This document shows, in pieces, positions 26,301 to 34,292 of a DNA stretch of 64,000 nucleotides. The notes under the pieces are model-generated. The model was not told the origin of the DNA. It searched no databases and worked only from the letters and a program-made list of their open reading frames with translations. The position numbers were made by a program, and so were the translations under genes. Origin of the DNA: Butyricimonas synergistica DSM 23225 (GTDB taxonomy: Bacteria > Bacteroidota > Bacteroidia > Bacteroidales > Marinifilaceae); contig NZ_KB903360.1 in the NCBI RefSeq assembly GCF_000379665.1, positions 622,175 to 686,174 on the forward strand. Direction: 5' to 3'. Position 1 is the stretch's first letter; each line of letters opens with the position of its first letter.

Positions 26301-27789
26301 TAATCTTTTTGCCATTAACGCGGAGGAAACTCCGACGGAATCTGCCTGGGAGAAGGGAATGCAGTTGGCAAAGAGCACGATCGAGATGTACCGGAAGCGG
26401 CATGACGGGGAGTACCCGAAGAAGGTGAGTTACACGCTTTGGTCTGGTGAGTTTATCGAAACGGGAGGAGCCACGATTGCCCAAGTGCTGTATATGCTCG
26501 GGGTGGAGCCCGTGCGGGATGCTTTCGGGCGGGTGAGCGATTTGAAATTGATTCCTTCCGAGGAATTGGGACGCCCCCGTATCGATGCTATCGTGCAGAC
26601 TTCCGGTCAGTTGCGTGATATTGCCGCTTCCCGCCTTTTCCTTGTGAACCGGGCGGTGGAGATGGCTGCTGCTGCTAAAGACGACAAGTACGAGAATCAG
26701 GTGGCAGCCGGTGTGCTGGAAGCGGAAAAGACATTGATTGATAAGGGAATTTCGCCGAAGGATGCCCGGGAGATTTCGACATTCCGGGTGTTCGGGGGTG
26801 CGAATGGCGGTTACGGGACGGGTATCACGGGGATGGTGGATGCCGGCGACCGCTGGGAGGACGAGTCGGAGATTGCCGCGACTTACCTGAATAACATGGG
26901 CGCGTATTACGGTAGCGAGAAGAATTGGGAGAAGTTCCAGCAGTTTGCTTTCGAGGCGGCGCTGACCCATACGGACGTGGTGGTTCAGCCCCGGCAGAGC
27001 AACACGTGGGGGGCGTTGAGCCTGGATCACGTGTTCGAGTTTATGGGCGGATTGAACCTGACGGTGCGGAACGTGACGGGGAAAGACCCGGATGCTTATC
27101 TCAGTGACTATCGCAACCGGAATAATAATAGGATGCAGGAGGTGAAGGAGGCTATTGGCGTGGAGTCGAGAACCACGATTTTCAATCCCTCTTATATTAA
27201 AGAGAAGATGAAGGGGGAGGCTACTTCTGCTGCCGGGTTTGCCGAGATCGTGCGTAATACTTACGGGTGGAACGTGATGAAACCTTCGGTGATCGACAAC
27301 GAGATGTGGGATGAGATTTATAACGTGTACGTGAAGGATAAATTTAACCTTGGGGTACAGGATTTCTTTGAAAAACAGAGTCCCGCTGCCTTGCAGGAGA
27401 TGACGGCGGTGATGATGGAAACTGCACGAAAGGGGATGTGGAAGGCGACCGACCAGCAATTAGCTGATTTGTCGAAGTTGCACACCGACTTGATTAAAAA
27501 ATATAAACCGGCGTGTTCCGGGTTCGTTTGTGACAATGCCAAGTTGCGTGATTTTATCGCTTCCAAGGCAACTCCCGAAACGGCGAAAGAGTACCGGAAT
27601 AGTATTCAGGAGGTGCGGGAAGTGGCAGCGGATCAGTCCCAAGGGGTGGTGATGAAGAAGGATGAGATTGCCTCGGAAACGCGGAAGCGCACGAACGAGG
27701 TGAGCACGCCGTGGATCGCGGCAGGGATGATTGTGGTGCTGGCGGGTTTGGCTGTCTTGATGCGGAAAAGACGTAAAAACAGGATGTAA
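23320..27789 (+). CDS. hmuS: HmuS, CobN/Mg-chelatase-like heme-processing membrane protein
   Basis: A 1489-residue relative of the large chelatase subunits CobN and BchH, anchored at both ends by membrane helices (about 5-23 and 1463-1482), so the bulk probably lies in the periplasm. CobN hallmarks include FGTHGSLEFTPKKQ (about 531-544) and the block GANGGYGTGITGMVDAGDRWEDE. Recent work on HmuS homologues describes removal of iron from heme (dechelation) in anaerobic Bacteroidetes, which fits this operon better than cobalamin synthesis. An unusual Met/Lys-rich tandem repeat interrupts the protein at residues 810-926 (listed separately). hmuT follows after two bases. Confidence 0.9.
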   Translation: MKKKWLALGCLLIVILLGVWGYNTWFGTTRIAFVNFQTMTMGGIAKANDNSFIKLQEVPVEELGRLSGFDMVFVNGMGLRVVEEQRQQIQRAADKGVPVYTSMATNPANNICTIDSVDQVAIRAYLGSGGRRNYRNMLNYIRKNIDRKKMSVDEPEAPIERASDILYHADVDKPGDELDFVSVGEYEGYLKSRKLYKQGAKKIVVTGQMADATGLIDTLERVGYNVYPILSLRRLLDFVREISPDAIINMAHGRLGDGMVDYLKERDILLFSPLTVNGLVEEWERDPMGMSGGFMSQSIVTPEIDGAIRTSALFAQYQDEEGLRHSFAVPSRLKTYVENIQRTLALKEKPNSEKRVVIYYYKGPGQSAMSAAGMEVVPSLYNLLKKMKEEGYRVDGLPASSKELEKIIMAEGAVYGTYADGAVDRFLKESHPLLVSKEEYESWVKQGLRPEKYAEVVAAFGEFPGEYMSTADGKLGISRIQFGNVVIMPQPAAGGGDNAFQIVHGTDEAPPHVYVAAYLWMQYGFKADAMIHFGTHGSLEFTPKKQAALCDLDWADRLVGSVPHFYIYSIGDVGEGMIAKRRGYGVLQSYLTPPFMESNVRGIYRNLTEKIKIYNQKLYPEKGDANPKEVEKASLAVKELAVSLGMHRELGLDSVLTEPYTEEELLKIENFADELAAEKITGQLYTMGVPYEAARIESSVYSMATDPIAYGLYGLDRLRGKADAGVLKRKTIFTDRYLDPAKRLVERLLNGREKADDDFICRVAGITREELAQAREIDADRNAPKGMMAMMMAAATKQPAVRTEQKEEGMSGMMKNMMKQMGKGKTPEEALAMAEKMGMPKEAIEKVKASMAKSKEGEQDMGAAMKGKMGEMAKGKSPEEMMKMAEKMGMPKEAIEKVKASMTKSGEEKTDMGAMMKAMMGKKSKEYSKEVVNKALAIMEVERTLKNVTNYKRALQESPAAELQSLIHSLNGGYTAPSPGGDPIVNPNTLPTGRNLFAINAEETPTESAWEKGMQLAKSTIEMYRKRHDGEYPKKVSYTLWSGEFIETGGATIAQVLYMLGVEPVRDAFGRVSDLKLIPSEELGRPRIDAIVQTSGQLRDIAASRLFLVNRAVEMAAAAKDDKYENQVAAGVLEAEKTLIDKGISPKDAREISTFRVFGGANGGYGTGITGMVDAGDRWEDESEIAATYLNNMGAYYGSEKNWEKFQQFAFEAALTHTDVVVQPRQSNTWGALSLDHVFEFMGGLNLTVRNVTGKDPDAYLSDYRNRNNNRMQEVKEAIGVESRTTIFNPSYIKEKMKGEATSAAGFAEIVRNTYGWNVMKPSVIDNEMWDEIYNVYVKDKFNLGVQDFFEKQSPAALQEMTAVMMETARKGMWKATDQQLADLSKLHTDLIKKYKPACSGFVCDNAKLRDFIASKATPETAKEYRNSIQEVREVAADQSQGVVMKKDEIASETRKRTNEVSTPWIAAGMIVVLAGLAVLMRKRRKNRM
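25747..26097 (+). repeat. In-frame 153-bp tandem repeat in hmuS (Met/Lys-rich)
   Basis: Two full 51-codon units (25747-25899, 25900-26052) and a partial third (to about 26097). The units share the stretch AEKMGMPKEAIEKVKASM and differ mainly in their Met-rich first thirds. At the nucleotide level the shared core differs mostly at third positions, so the duplication is not very recent. Confidence 0.9.
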
Positions 27790-27791
27790 TC

Positions 27792-28490
27792 ATGGATACG
27801 ATTGTTTGGATTCTGATTTTATTGACGGCATTTAATTTTTTGTTGAAACAGACTTTTTGGAAGCCGGTAGCGATGTGTGTCGCTACCGGTATAGCCGCCG
27901 TTTTCGTGTTGCTGACGTGGCATTACGCTATCGAACAGTCGAAGACGCAGATCGCGGATTGGTTGTCCAATAACCAGTTGATGCTGGATACGTCTGTGAT
28001 TTTAACGATCGAGTTGTCTTTGCAGATGGCTTTTTGCCTGTTGTCGGTTCACGTGGCGAATTTCTCCCCGGTGAAAAGGCGTATGATGTGGGCTTACCGG
28101 GTGTTGTACTGGTTCCCGGGGGTGTTGATTCTGCCGGTTTTGTTTTTTGGGTTGACGCAGGCGGTATTTACTTTTCCGGGGGTATCGTTCGAGTTGATAG
28201 CCTGGTTGTTTGCCGCCTTTGTCGCGGTGGTTATTCCATTGGGACGCTGGTTGGTCAAATGGTTGTTGCCGGAGGCGGAGTTGCGGCTGGAATTGTTTTT
28301 CCTGACCAATGCTTTGGCGGCTGTTCTGGGGATTATTGCTACCGTGAACGGGCGTACTGCCGTGGACGGGACGACACGGGTGGACTGGTCGGCATTGTCC
28401 GGGTGCGTCGGATTTTTCGTGGCGGGAGCTGTCGTGGGATGGATGGTGTATGTAATGAAAAGAAAACTAACTTTTAAATTGAGAAGATAA
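27792..28490 (+). CDS. hmuT: HmuT-like inner-membrane protein
   Basis: A 232-residue protein with six or seven hydrophobic segments and no soluble domain. It corresponds by position to hmuT of the hmuYRSTUV operon, whose product is an uncharacterised membrane component. Its stop overlaps the hmuU start (TAATG), indicating translational coupling. The assignment rests on synteny and topology rather than on motifs. Confidence 0.75.
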   Translation: MDTIVWILILLTAFNFLLKQTFWKPVAMCVATGIAAVFVLLTWHYAIEQSKTQIADWLSNNQLMLDTSVILTIELSLQMAFCLLSVHVANFSPVKRRMMWAYRVLYWFPGVLILPVLFFGLTQAVFTFPGVSFELIAWLFAAFVAVVIPLGRWLVKWLLPEAELRLELFFLTNALAAVLGIIATVNGRTAVDGTTRVDWSALSGCVGFFVAGAVVGWMVYVMKRKLTFKLRR

Positions 28491-29092
28491 TGAATGCGAT
28501 TTCTGATATTATGTTTTGGATTTCAACAGGGTTGTTGGTGCCTGTTATCGTGTTGTTGATTTTGTTGTTTTTCCGCTCACTCCTGCTGGTGGGGAGTTTT
28601 TTCGGGCAATATGTTTCTATTCGTAAGACGGACAAGCTGATCCGGGAGCAAATGGAAACGTTGCACGTGGATAATATTGATAGTTTCGGGACGAAGTTGC
28701 CGGAAAAGAGCAGTTCTTTGGTGGTGATGTTTATGAAACGGATACTGGCGGAGCAGGGGAACAGGGCTCAGGTGCAGCGGTTGCTGGCTAATTTCGAGAT
28801 TGCTGCCGACAAGGATTTGGCGACTTCCAAGACGTTGACGAAGTTGGGTCCTATCCTGGGGTTGATGGGAACTTTGATCCCGATGGGTCCGGCGCTGGTA
28901 GGGTTGTCGACGGGGGATATTGCCTCTATGGCTTACAATATGCAGGTGGCTTTTGCCACGACGGTGATCGGGTTGGTGGCAGGTGCGATCGGTTTTCTGA
29001 CGCAACAGGTGAAGCAACGTTGGTATTTGCAGGACATGACGAATTTGGAGTGCCTGGTAGAGGTGTTGAATGAAAAAAACGAGAGGAAATGA
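28490..29092 (+). CDS. hmuU: MotA/TolQ/ExbB-family proton channel subunit HmuU
   Basis: A 200-residue inner-membrane protein with an N-terminal helix and two later helices in the ExbB/TolQ arrangement. The family block LGPILGLMGTLIPMGPALVGLSTGD is followed by MAYNMQVAFATTVIGLVAGAIGFL. It probably forms a proton-driven complex with HmuV, and perhaps HmuT and HmuS, to power heme handling. It overlaps hmuV by four bases (ATGA). Confidence 0.88.
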   Translation: MNAISDIMFWISTGLLVPVIVLLILLFFRSLLLVGSFFGQYVSIRKTDKLIREQMETLHVDNIDSFGTKLPEKSSSLVVMFMKRILAEQGNRAQVQRLLANFEIAADKDLATSKTLTKLGPILGLMGTLIPMGPALVGLSTGDIASMAYNMQVAFATTVIGLVAGAIGFLTQQVKQRWYLQDMTNLECLVEVLNEKNERK

Positions 29093-29412
29093 AACGGAAT
29101 TTGTTGAAAAAGGAAGAGGATAATGACCCGATCAGCGCGGTGTCGAATCTTTTCGACGTGGCGATGGTGTTTGCCGTGGCATTGATGGTGGCGCTGGTGA
29201 CGCGGTATGACATGACGGAGATGCTTTCGACGGAGGATTTCACGATGGTGAAGAATCCGGGGAAGGAGAATATGGAGATTATCACGAAAGAGGGAGAAAA
29301 GATCAATCGTTATACACCGTCGGAAAATCAGGAGCAATCGGGGAAGAGGGGAAAGAAAGTGGGTATTGCTTATGAACTTGAGAATGGCGAAATTATTTAT
29401 GTTCCGGAATAG
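29089..29412 (+). CDS. hmuV: DUF2149 protein HmuV
   Basis: A 107-residue protein with one membrane helix (FDVAMVFAVALMVALV, about 22-37) after a short cytoplasmic N-terminus, then a periplasmic tail. DUF2149 proteins pair with MotA/ExbB-like channels in the way ExbD pairs with ExbB. Last gene of the hmu operon, coupled to hmuU by an ATGA overlap. Confidence 0.85.
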   Translation: MKRNLLKKEEDNDPISAVSNLFDVAMVFAVALMVALVTRYDMTEMLSTEDFTMVKNPGKENMEIITKEGEKINRYTPSENQEQSGKRGKKVGIAYELENGEIIYVPE

Positions 29413-29459
29413 AAACGGAGCGTAAAGTATGCTATATTTGTCGTGGATTTTAAAAACAA

Positions 29460-30935
29460 GTGTCTGTGTCCACGAGTGTAGTTTTAACGGTATTGCTGGC
29501 TTATTTCCTGTTGTTGATCCTGGTTGGCTTCGTGACAACCAGGAAAGCGAATAGTGAAATGTTTTTTACCGCGAACCGGAATTCGCCCTGGTATCTGGTG
29601 GCTTTCGGGATGATCGGTACTACGCTTTCCGGGGTGACTTTTATATCCATCCCCGGGGAGGTCGGCAATACTCACTGGACGTATTTGGCGCTGGTGGCGG
29701 GGAATTGCGTGGGGTATATCGTGATCGCACTGGTGCTTTTGCCGTTGTATTACAAGCAGAATCTGGTTTCCATTTATTCATGGCTGGGCTCCCGTTTCGG
29801 GGAGAAAGCCCGGTTGACGGGGTCTTTTTTCTTTATCGTGTCGCAGTTGGTGGGGGCTTCGTTCCGCTTGTTTTTGGTGGTGGGCGTGTTGCAGTTGGCT
29901 TTTTTTGATGCCGTGGGGGTTCCTTTTCCCGTGACGGTGATTGTCACGATTGCTTTCGTGTGGATTTATACCGTGCGGGGAGGTATCAAGACGATCGTGT
30001 GGACGGATGCTTTGCAGACGGTATGTATCCTGATATCCGTGGGGCTGACGATTGCCGTGGTGAATGAAGCGTTGGATCTCAATTTTTCTTCGGCAGTGGC
30101 GGCGGTGAAGGAGAGCCCTCTCTCCCGGATGTTCGATTTTGACTGGCGTTCCGGGCAAAACACGGTAAAACAGTTCTTGGCGGGAATTGCGATAACCGTG
30201 AGCTTGAACGGTCTGGATCAGAATATGATGCAGAAGAACTTGACTTGCCGTTCGCTGCGGGATTGCAAGACGAATATGTTTACTTTTTCGTTTTTCTTTC
30301 TGGTGACCAATGTGCTGTTTCTTATGCTGGGGGCTTTGTTGTATATATATGCCGAACGGGAAGGTATCGTGTTGCCCGGGAAGTCGGATGACGTGTTCCC
30401 GTTTCTGTCGTTGAATTATTTTGGAACGACGGTGGGGATATTCTTTTTGCTGGGGATCACGGCGGCGGCTTATTCATCTGTCGATTCTTCGTTGACCTCG
30501 CTGACGACTTCTTTTTGCATCGACTTTTTGAAGGTAGATCCCCGGAATAAGCGGGATAAGCGGAAACGCATGGGGGTGCATTTGGTGTTCTCTTTGTTGA
30601 TGGTTTTTGTCGTGGTGCTTTTCCGGGAGTTGAATAATTCCAGTGTGATTTCGGCTCTTTTTAAAGCCGTGGGGTACACGTATGGTCCGTTGCTGGGGCT
30701 TTTTACTTTTGGTCTGACGACCCGTTACCAAGTGCGGGAGAAATATATTCCTCTCGTGTGCTTGCTTTCCCCGGTGGTGGCATACGTGATTAATTGTTAT
30801 TCGGAGGAACTTCTTTTCGGTTACAGGTTCGGTTTCGAGATTCTGTTGTTTAACGGGGCGCTTTGCTATCTCGGGTTATTGTTTATCCGGGAAAGACGTC
30901 ATAAGTCAATTCCGGTGAATACCCGCAAGGCGTAA
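29460..30935 (+). CDS. Sodium:solute symporter (SSS family)
   Basis: A 491-residue transporter with about 13 hydrophobic helices of the LeuT-like SSS fold. TANRNSPWYLVAFGMIGTTLSGVTFISIPG marks the N-terminal sodium-site region and GITAAAYSSVDSSLTSLTTSFCIDF the typical helix-8 serine/threonine block. The substrate cannot be told from sequence by eye; sugars, amino acids or carboxylates are possible. The start is a GTG at 29460 (a second GTG at 29466). A TATATTTG -7 box at 29433-29440 suggests its own promoter, so it may not be strictly part of hmu. Its 3' end overlaps the convergent VIT gene by 37 bases. Confidence 0.88.
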   Translation: MSVSTSVVLTVLLAYFLLLILVGFVTTRKANSEMFFTANRNSPWYLVAFGMIGTTLSGVTFISIPGEVGNTHWTYLALVAGNCVGYIVIALVLLPLYYKQNLVSIYSWLGSRFGEKARLTGSFFFIVSQLVGASFRLFLVVGVLQLAFFDAVGVPFPVTVIVTIAFVWIYTVRGGIKTIVWTDALQTVCILISVGLTIAVVNEALDLNFSSAVAAVKESPLSRMFDFDWRSGQNTVKQFLAGIAITVSLNGLDQNMMQKNLTCRSLRDCKTNMFTFSFFFLVTNVLFLMLGALLYIYAEREGIVLPGKSDDVFPFLSLNYFGTTVGIFFLLGITAAAYSSVDSSLTSLTTSFCIDFLKVDPRNKRDKRKRMGVHLVFSLLMVFVVVLFRELNNSSVISALFKAVGYTYGPLLGLFTFGLTTRYQVREKYIPLVCLLSPVVAYVINCYSEELLFGYRFGFEILLFNGALCYLGLLFIRERRHKSIPVNTRKA

Positions 30936-31762
30936 CCGATGCCAAAGCTGATTGCCGCGATACCGATGCTGATAGTCACCATTTCAAGGAATCGTTTTTT
31001 GAAGCTTTCGTTTTTCACGATGGAGTAGTAGTAATTGAATGTGGCAATGATCGTGACAGCCCCGCCGAGGCAGACTACTAAAGCCCAGTACGGGTTGGAC
31101 ATCAAAACAAAAGGCATGATGAGGACGACAACCGTGATGATGTAAGCGATCCCGGTGTACACGGCTGCTTTTATGGCGTTCTTCCCGTCATTGTCTGTTC
31201 GGGAGGAAAGGTATTCGGAGGCTGCCATGGAGAGAGCGGCGGCGATACCCGTGATACTTCCGATTAGCGCAATCAGTTTGGGATTTTGTAGGGCGAAGGT
31301 GTATCCCGCTAGGGCTCCCGTGAACTCAACCAAGGCATCGTTGAGTCCTAATACGACGGCTCCCATGTAACTTAGCCCTTCTTCGTCGATCAGGGCGATG
31401 AGTTTGTTCTCGTGTTTTTCTTCCTCGTCCGCCATGGTTTGCAGGTCTTTCTCGTTCGTCCATTTGCGGTAAGAACCCTGCGCATGGACTTCTCCCTTTT
31501 CCATTAGTTTTATCCCGAACGTGAGTCCGAAGAGTCGGGCGACCAAGATGTAAAATATGATTTTCCAGTGCTTGGGGGATGGCGTTTTTCCCGTGTGTTT
31601 CTTAAGTATATGATAGTGTTTGAGTTCTTCGGCGGATAACTCTTTCAGAACTTCACTGTTGTGAGAATCCTTTTGAATGTTTGCTAATCGGCGGTATATG
31701 TTACTTTCTGTGATCTCATTTGCTTGAAAAGCAGTGAGTTGTTTTATATCTTCCGGTGTCAT
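30899..31762 (-). CDS. Ferritin-like/VIT1-CCC1 iron-manganese transporter
   Basis: A 287-residue protein with two parts. Residues ~1-130 form a rubrerythrin/ferritin-like helical domain with metal-binding Glu/His positions (E16, then EELKHYH, then EEEKHENKL). Residues ~130-287 form the VIT domain with five helices (GAVVLGLNDALVEFTGALAGYTFA, AASEYLSSRTD). Proteins of this design export or sequester Fe(II)/Mn(II). Next to the heme operon it likely handles iron released from heme (inference). The gene ends inside the 3' end of the convergent symporter gene. CAAAACTA at 31818-31825 is a plausible minus-strand -7 box. Confidence 0.87.
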   Translation of the reverse strand: MTPEDIKQLTAFQANEITESNIYRRLANIQKDSHNSEVLKELSAEELKHYHILKKHTGKTPSPKHWKIIFYILVARLFGLTFGIKLMEKGEVHAQGSYRKWTNEKDLQTMADEEEKHENKLIALIDEEGLSYMGAVVLGLNDALVEFTGALAGYTFALQNPKLIALIGSITGIAAALSMAASEYLSSRTDNDGKNAIKAAVYTGIAYIITVVVLIMPFVLMSNPYWALVVCLGGAVTIIATFNYYYSIVKNESFKKRFLEMVTISIGIAAISFGIGYALRVFTGIDL

Positions 31763-32146
31763 TTGTATTATCTCCCTAATTTATTTTTTCTTTACGGGAT
31801 GGACTTTTTTTGGTTTGCAAAACTACAATACTTTTTTCAATACTTTGCTGTTATTGTGTAAGTTAAAAAAGGGGTTGAATTCTTTCTATCCCGATAGGAA
31901 ATGTAAGATTAAATAACGTATTGACCTGATTTCGCGTTGATTATTGCTAAGGTTAACCATGTAATTTAAAATCATTCTAATAAATCGTACAAAAATATAA
32001 CCTATTTTAATTTGTGTCGTACAAGCCCTATAATAAAGGAATCTTGAAGATTGAAGTGTTGCCATCTCTTTGCTAAAGAAGTGGTTGTAGACGTTTTAAT
32101 CTCTTTTTTTCCACAATAAATATTTGTAACACAAAATTTTAAAATT
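31763..32146. promoter_or_regulatory. Intergenic region upstream of the pilus locus
   Basis: 384 bases with no gene. It holds the likely minus-strand -7 box of the VIT gene and an AT-rich stretch before the pilin start. A direct repeat TCGTACAA occurs at 31985-31992 and 32017-32024 (32-base period), possibly a regulator site. Near-consensus -7 boxes (TTAATTTG about 32007, AATATTTG about 32121) are present. I saw no inverted-repeat pair that would mark an invertible promoter. Confidence 0.45.
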
Positions 32147-33349
32147 ATGAAAATAGGTTATTATTTTTTTGTTTTTCTGGCAAGCGCAGTTTTTTTGGCT
32201 TGTAGTGACAATGGAAACTATAATGATTTGGAGAGTGATTCGGTATCTGTATCTGTTTCTTTAAAAGGGTTATCGGCATCCCGGGCTACGGGTCCAACGG
32301 ATGTTTACACGAAGGATACAAAGAATGTTGAGAGTGTTTGTATTAATATCACGGATGTCAACGGCAAAATTATCGTTTATCGACAAATAAGTAAAAGTAC
32401 GGCATTGAATTCCGATTGGGTGGCTCTCACGGAGTCCGGTGATGGATTGAAATTTATTAATGTTCCCAAATCTGTTTCAAAAGTGTACGTGTATGGTAAT
32501 CCCGGAGAGGACGTGGTGGATAACGTGATCTCGACAGATATCAAAAAGCAACAGGGGTCGGGCGTGATCTATTACGGGGTGGATGAGGATTTGACTCCTA
32601 TCCAAAACGAGCCGATTGATCCGAATCCTACTTCCGGGCAGACTTACACGGCGGACGTGAGTATCGTGCCGATCGTAGCCCGGATGCAAATTAAGAGTAT
32701 ATCTTTCGAGAATACGGGAAGTTTTAAATTCAGCCGGGAGATAAATGGTGTCGCTGAAGAAGCTACGGTTTCTTGGACAGGATTTTCGGCTGTTTTGAAA
32801 GGTATTTACTTTAATAATTTCTATTTCAAGTATAATAAACCGGGCATTTTGGATGATCTGTACCAAAATACGACATTCCAATCTCATATAACGGACGGGA
32901 TGTGGCTTTTTGACAGGACATCGACAATGGACGCCTCGGATTATGCAAGTTACGTGAATTATGCCAATGGAGTTTACAACGATCTTCCCTTGCAGGAAGC
33001 GGATAAGTGTTATGCTTTTAATTTCTTCCCCGGGACAGCCATGCCGACAATACATTTGGACCTTGACCAAATTAACGTGACTGGTATGACTTCGACAAAT
33101 ACAGCCGTGTTTAACCCGGATTTGGTTAAGAACGCGAGGTTCGCGAATATCGTGAAGTTCTACAAGGATATTGACACGGAAATGACACCCGCGGATTTTA
33201 AGCCGGGAACAATTTATAATATGGATATTAAGGTAGTTCCTATGCTTGATAATGATTTAAGTAATATTCAGTATAATATATTGATTCACGTGACAATCGA
33301 GCCATGGGTAGAGGAAACAATTATTCCGGATTTCGATTTCGTTCAGTAA
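32147..33349 (+). CDS. FimA/Mfa1-like major pilin (type V pilus shaft), lipoprotein precursor
   Basis: A 400-residue lipoprotein (FLACS, Cys19) with the two-domain transthyretin-like layout of Bacteroidales fimbrillins. An Arg46-Ala bond (SASRA) early in the mature region is a plausible trypsin-like processing site like the one that activates donor-strand exchange. The C-terminal strand (VTIEPWVEETIIPDF) fits the donor strand. Supporting blocks are VSIVPIVARMQIKSISFENTG and YAFNFFPGTAMPTIHLDL. The anchor gene and three tip-type genes follow on the same strand. The shaft role is inferred from first position and length. Confidence 0.8.
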   Translation: MKIGYYFFVFLASAVFLACSDNGNYNDLESDSVSVSVSLKGLSASRATGPTDVYTKDTKNVESVCINITDVNGKIIVYRQISKSTALNSDWVALTESGDGLKFINVPKSVSKVYVYGNPGEDVVDNVISTDIKKQQGSGVIYYGVDEDLTPIQNEPIDPNPTSGQTYTADVSIVPIVARMQIKSISFENTGSFKFSREINGVAEEATVSWTGFSAVLKGIYFNNFYFKYNKPGILDDLYQNTTFQSHITDGMWLFDRTSTMDASDYASYVNYANGVYNDLPLQEADKCYAFNFFPGTAMPTIHLDLDQINVTGMTSTNTAVFNPDLVKNARFANIVKFYKDIDTEMTPADFKPGTIYNMDIKVVPMLDNDLSNIQYNILIHVTIEPWVEETIIPDFDFVQ

Positions 33350-33418
33350 GTATGTTTATGGAAGAGACAGGGTACTTTGTGATCTTGTCTTCTTGCATGG
33401 AAATCAATATATGGAAAG

Positions 33419-34282
33419 ATGAAATATATAAAAATAATTTTGGGTTTGTTCCTGCTCATTCTTTCCTCCTCGTGTATAAAGGAAGATCTGGATGATTGCG
33501 GTATATATCTTTACTTTAGTTATTTGGGTGATTTCAACAAAGAAATATTCCCGGAGAAGATCGAAAGAGTGAACTTGTACGTGTATGATGAATCTGGGGT
33601 GTTGGTGAAAACAAGCGTTTTTGATCGGGATCAGCTTCGGCTTTCCCAGGGGACAATGTTGGATTTGCCAAACGGGAATTATCATTTGGTTTGCTGGGGT
33701 AATGCCCACGAGACGACTCGGATAAATAACGGGGAATCGTTAGCAGCCGGAATAGTTGCCGCTCCCCATTATTTTACCAGGGAACTGATAACGACGAATG
33801 ATAGCCTGTATTTCGGGGAGAGAGAGATAGCCATACACGGGGATGAATGGGAACGGGATACCGTTTATTTTAATAGTTCTCATATAAAGATGCGGGTGGA
33901 AATTGTCGGGTTGGAGCATGAAACGAAGATGCCCTTGCAGATTGAAGTCGGGAATTTGAGCCCGACCGTGGATTTCGCTAGAAATTTCTCGCGAGAGAAG
34001 GAACATTATTACCCCGCTGCCCAAGCTCAATCCGGAACGGGGAGTTTTATGGCTGATTTTAATGTCTTGCGTTTTAATGATGATAACGATGTGTATGTCA
34101 ATTTGTATAATAACGAGACAAATCAGTTGATATATAATCTGGACCTGAAAGATTTCATGCAACGAAATCAGATTACGGTAGATGGTATTAACGAGGCTTT
34201 CGTGGGCATCCGATTTAGAGTGAATGGTTTGAGCGTTACGGTAACCCCTTGGGAGGAGGAGAGCATAAAACCCGGTATGTAA
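33419..34282 (+). CDS. FimB/Mfa2-like pilus anchor lipoprotein
   Basis: A 287-residue lipoprotein (LSSSC, Cys19) with the family pattern IKEDLDDCGIYLYFSYLGD near the start and VNLYVYDESGVLV. It closes with LSVTVTPWEEESIKP. The Mfa2/FimB family caps the pilus base in the outer membrane and limits fibre length. It begins 69 bases after the shaft gene and ends 10 bases before the next pilus gene, consistent with one operon. Confidence 0.88.
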   Translation: MKYIKIILGLFLLILSSSCIKEDLDDCGIYLYFSYLGDFNKEIFPEKIERVNLYVYDESGVLVKTSVFDRDQLRLSQGTMLDLPNGNYHLVCWGNAHETTRINNGESLAAGIVAAPHYFTRELITTNDSLYFGEREIAIHGDEWERDTVYFNSSHIKMRVEIVGLEHETKMPLQIEVGNLSPTVDFARNFSREKEHYYPAAQAQSGTGSFMADFNVLRFNDDNDVYVNLYNNETNQLIYNLDLKDFMQRNQITVDGINEAFVGIRFRVNGLSVTVTPWEEESIKPGM

Positions 34283-34292
34283 TTGAGGAATT

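Noticed and set aside
23320-27789. Reading the CobN-like gene as cobaltochelatase of cobalamin synthesis
   Set aside because: No cob genes are nearby, both ends are membrane-anchored, and the gene order is that of hmuYRSTUV, so HmuS is the better call.
31763-32146. Invertible promoter upstream of the pilus genes
   Set aside because: No pair of inverted repeats bracketing a promoter was found and no invertase gene is close by.
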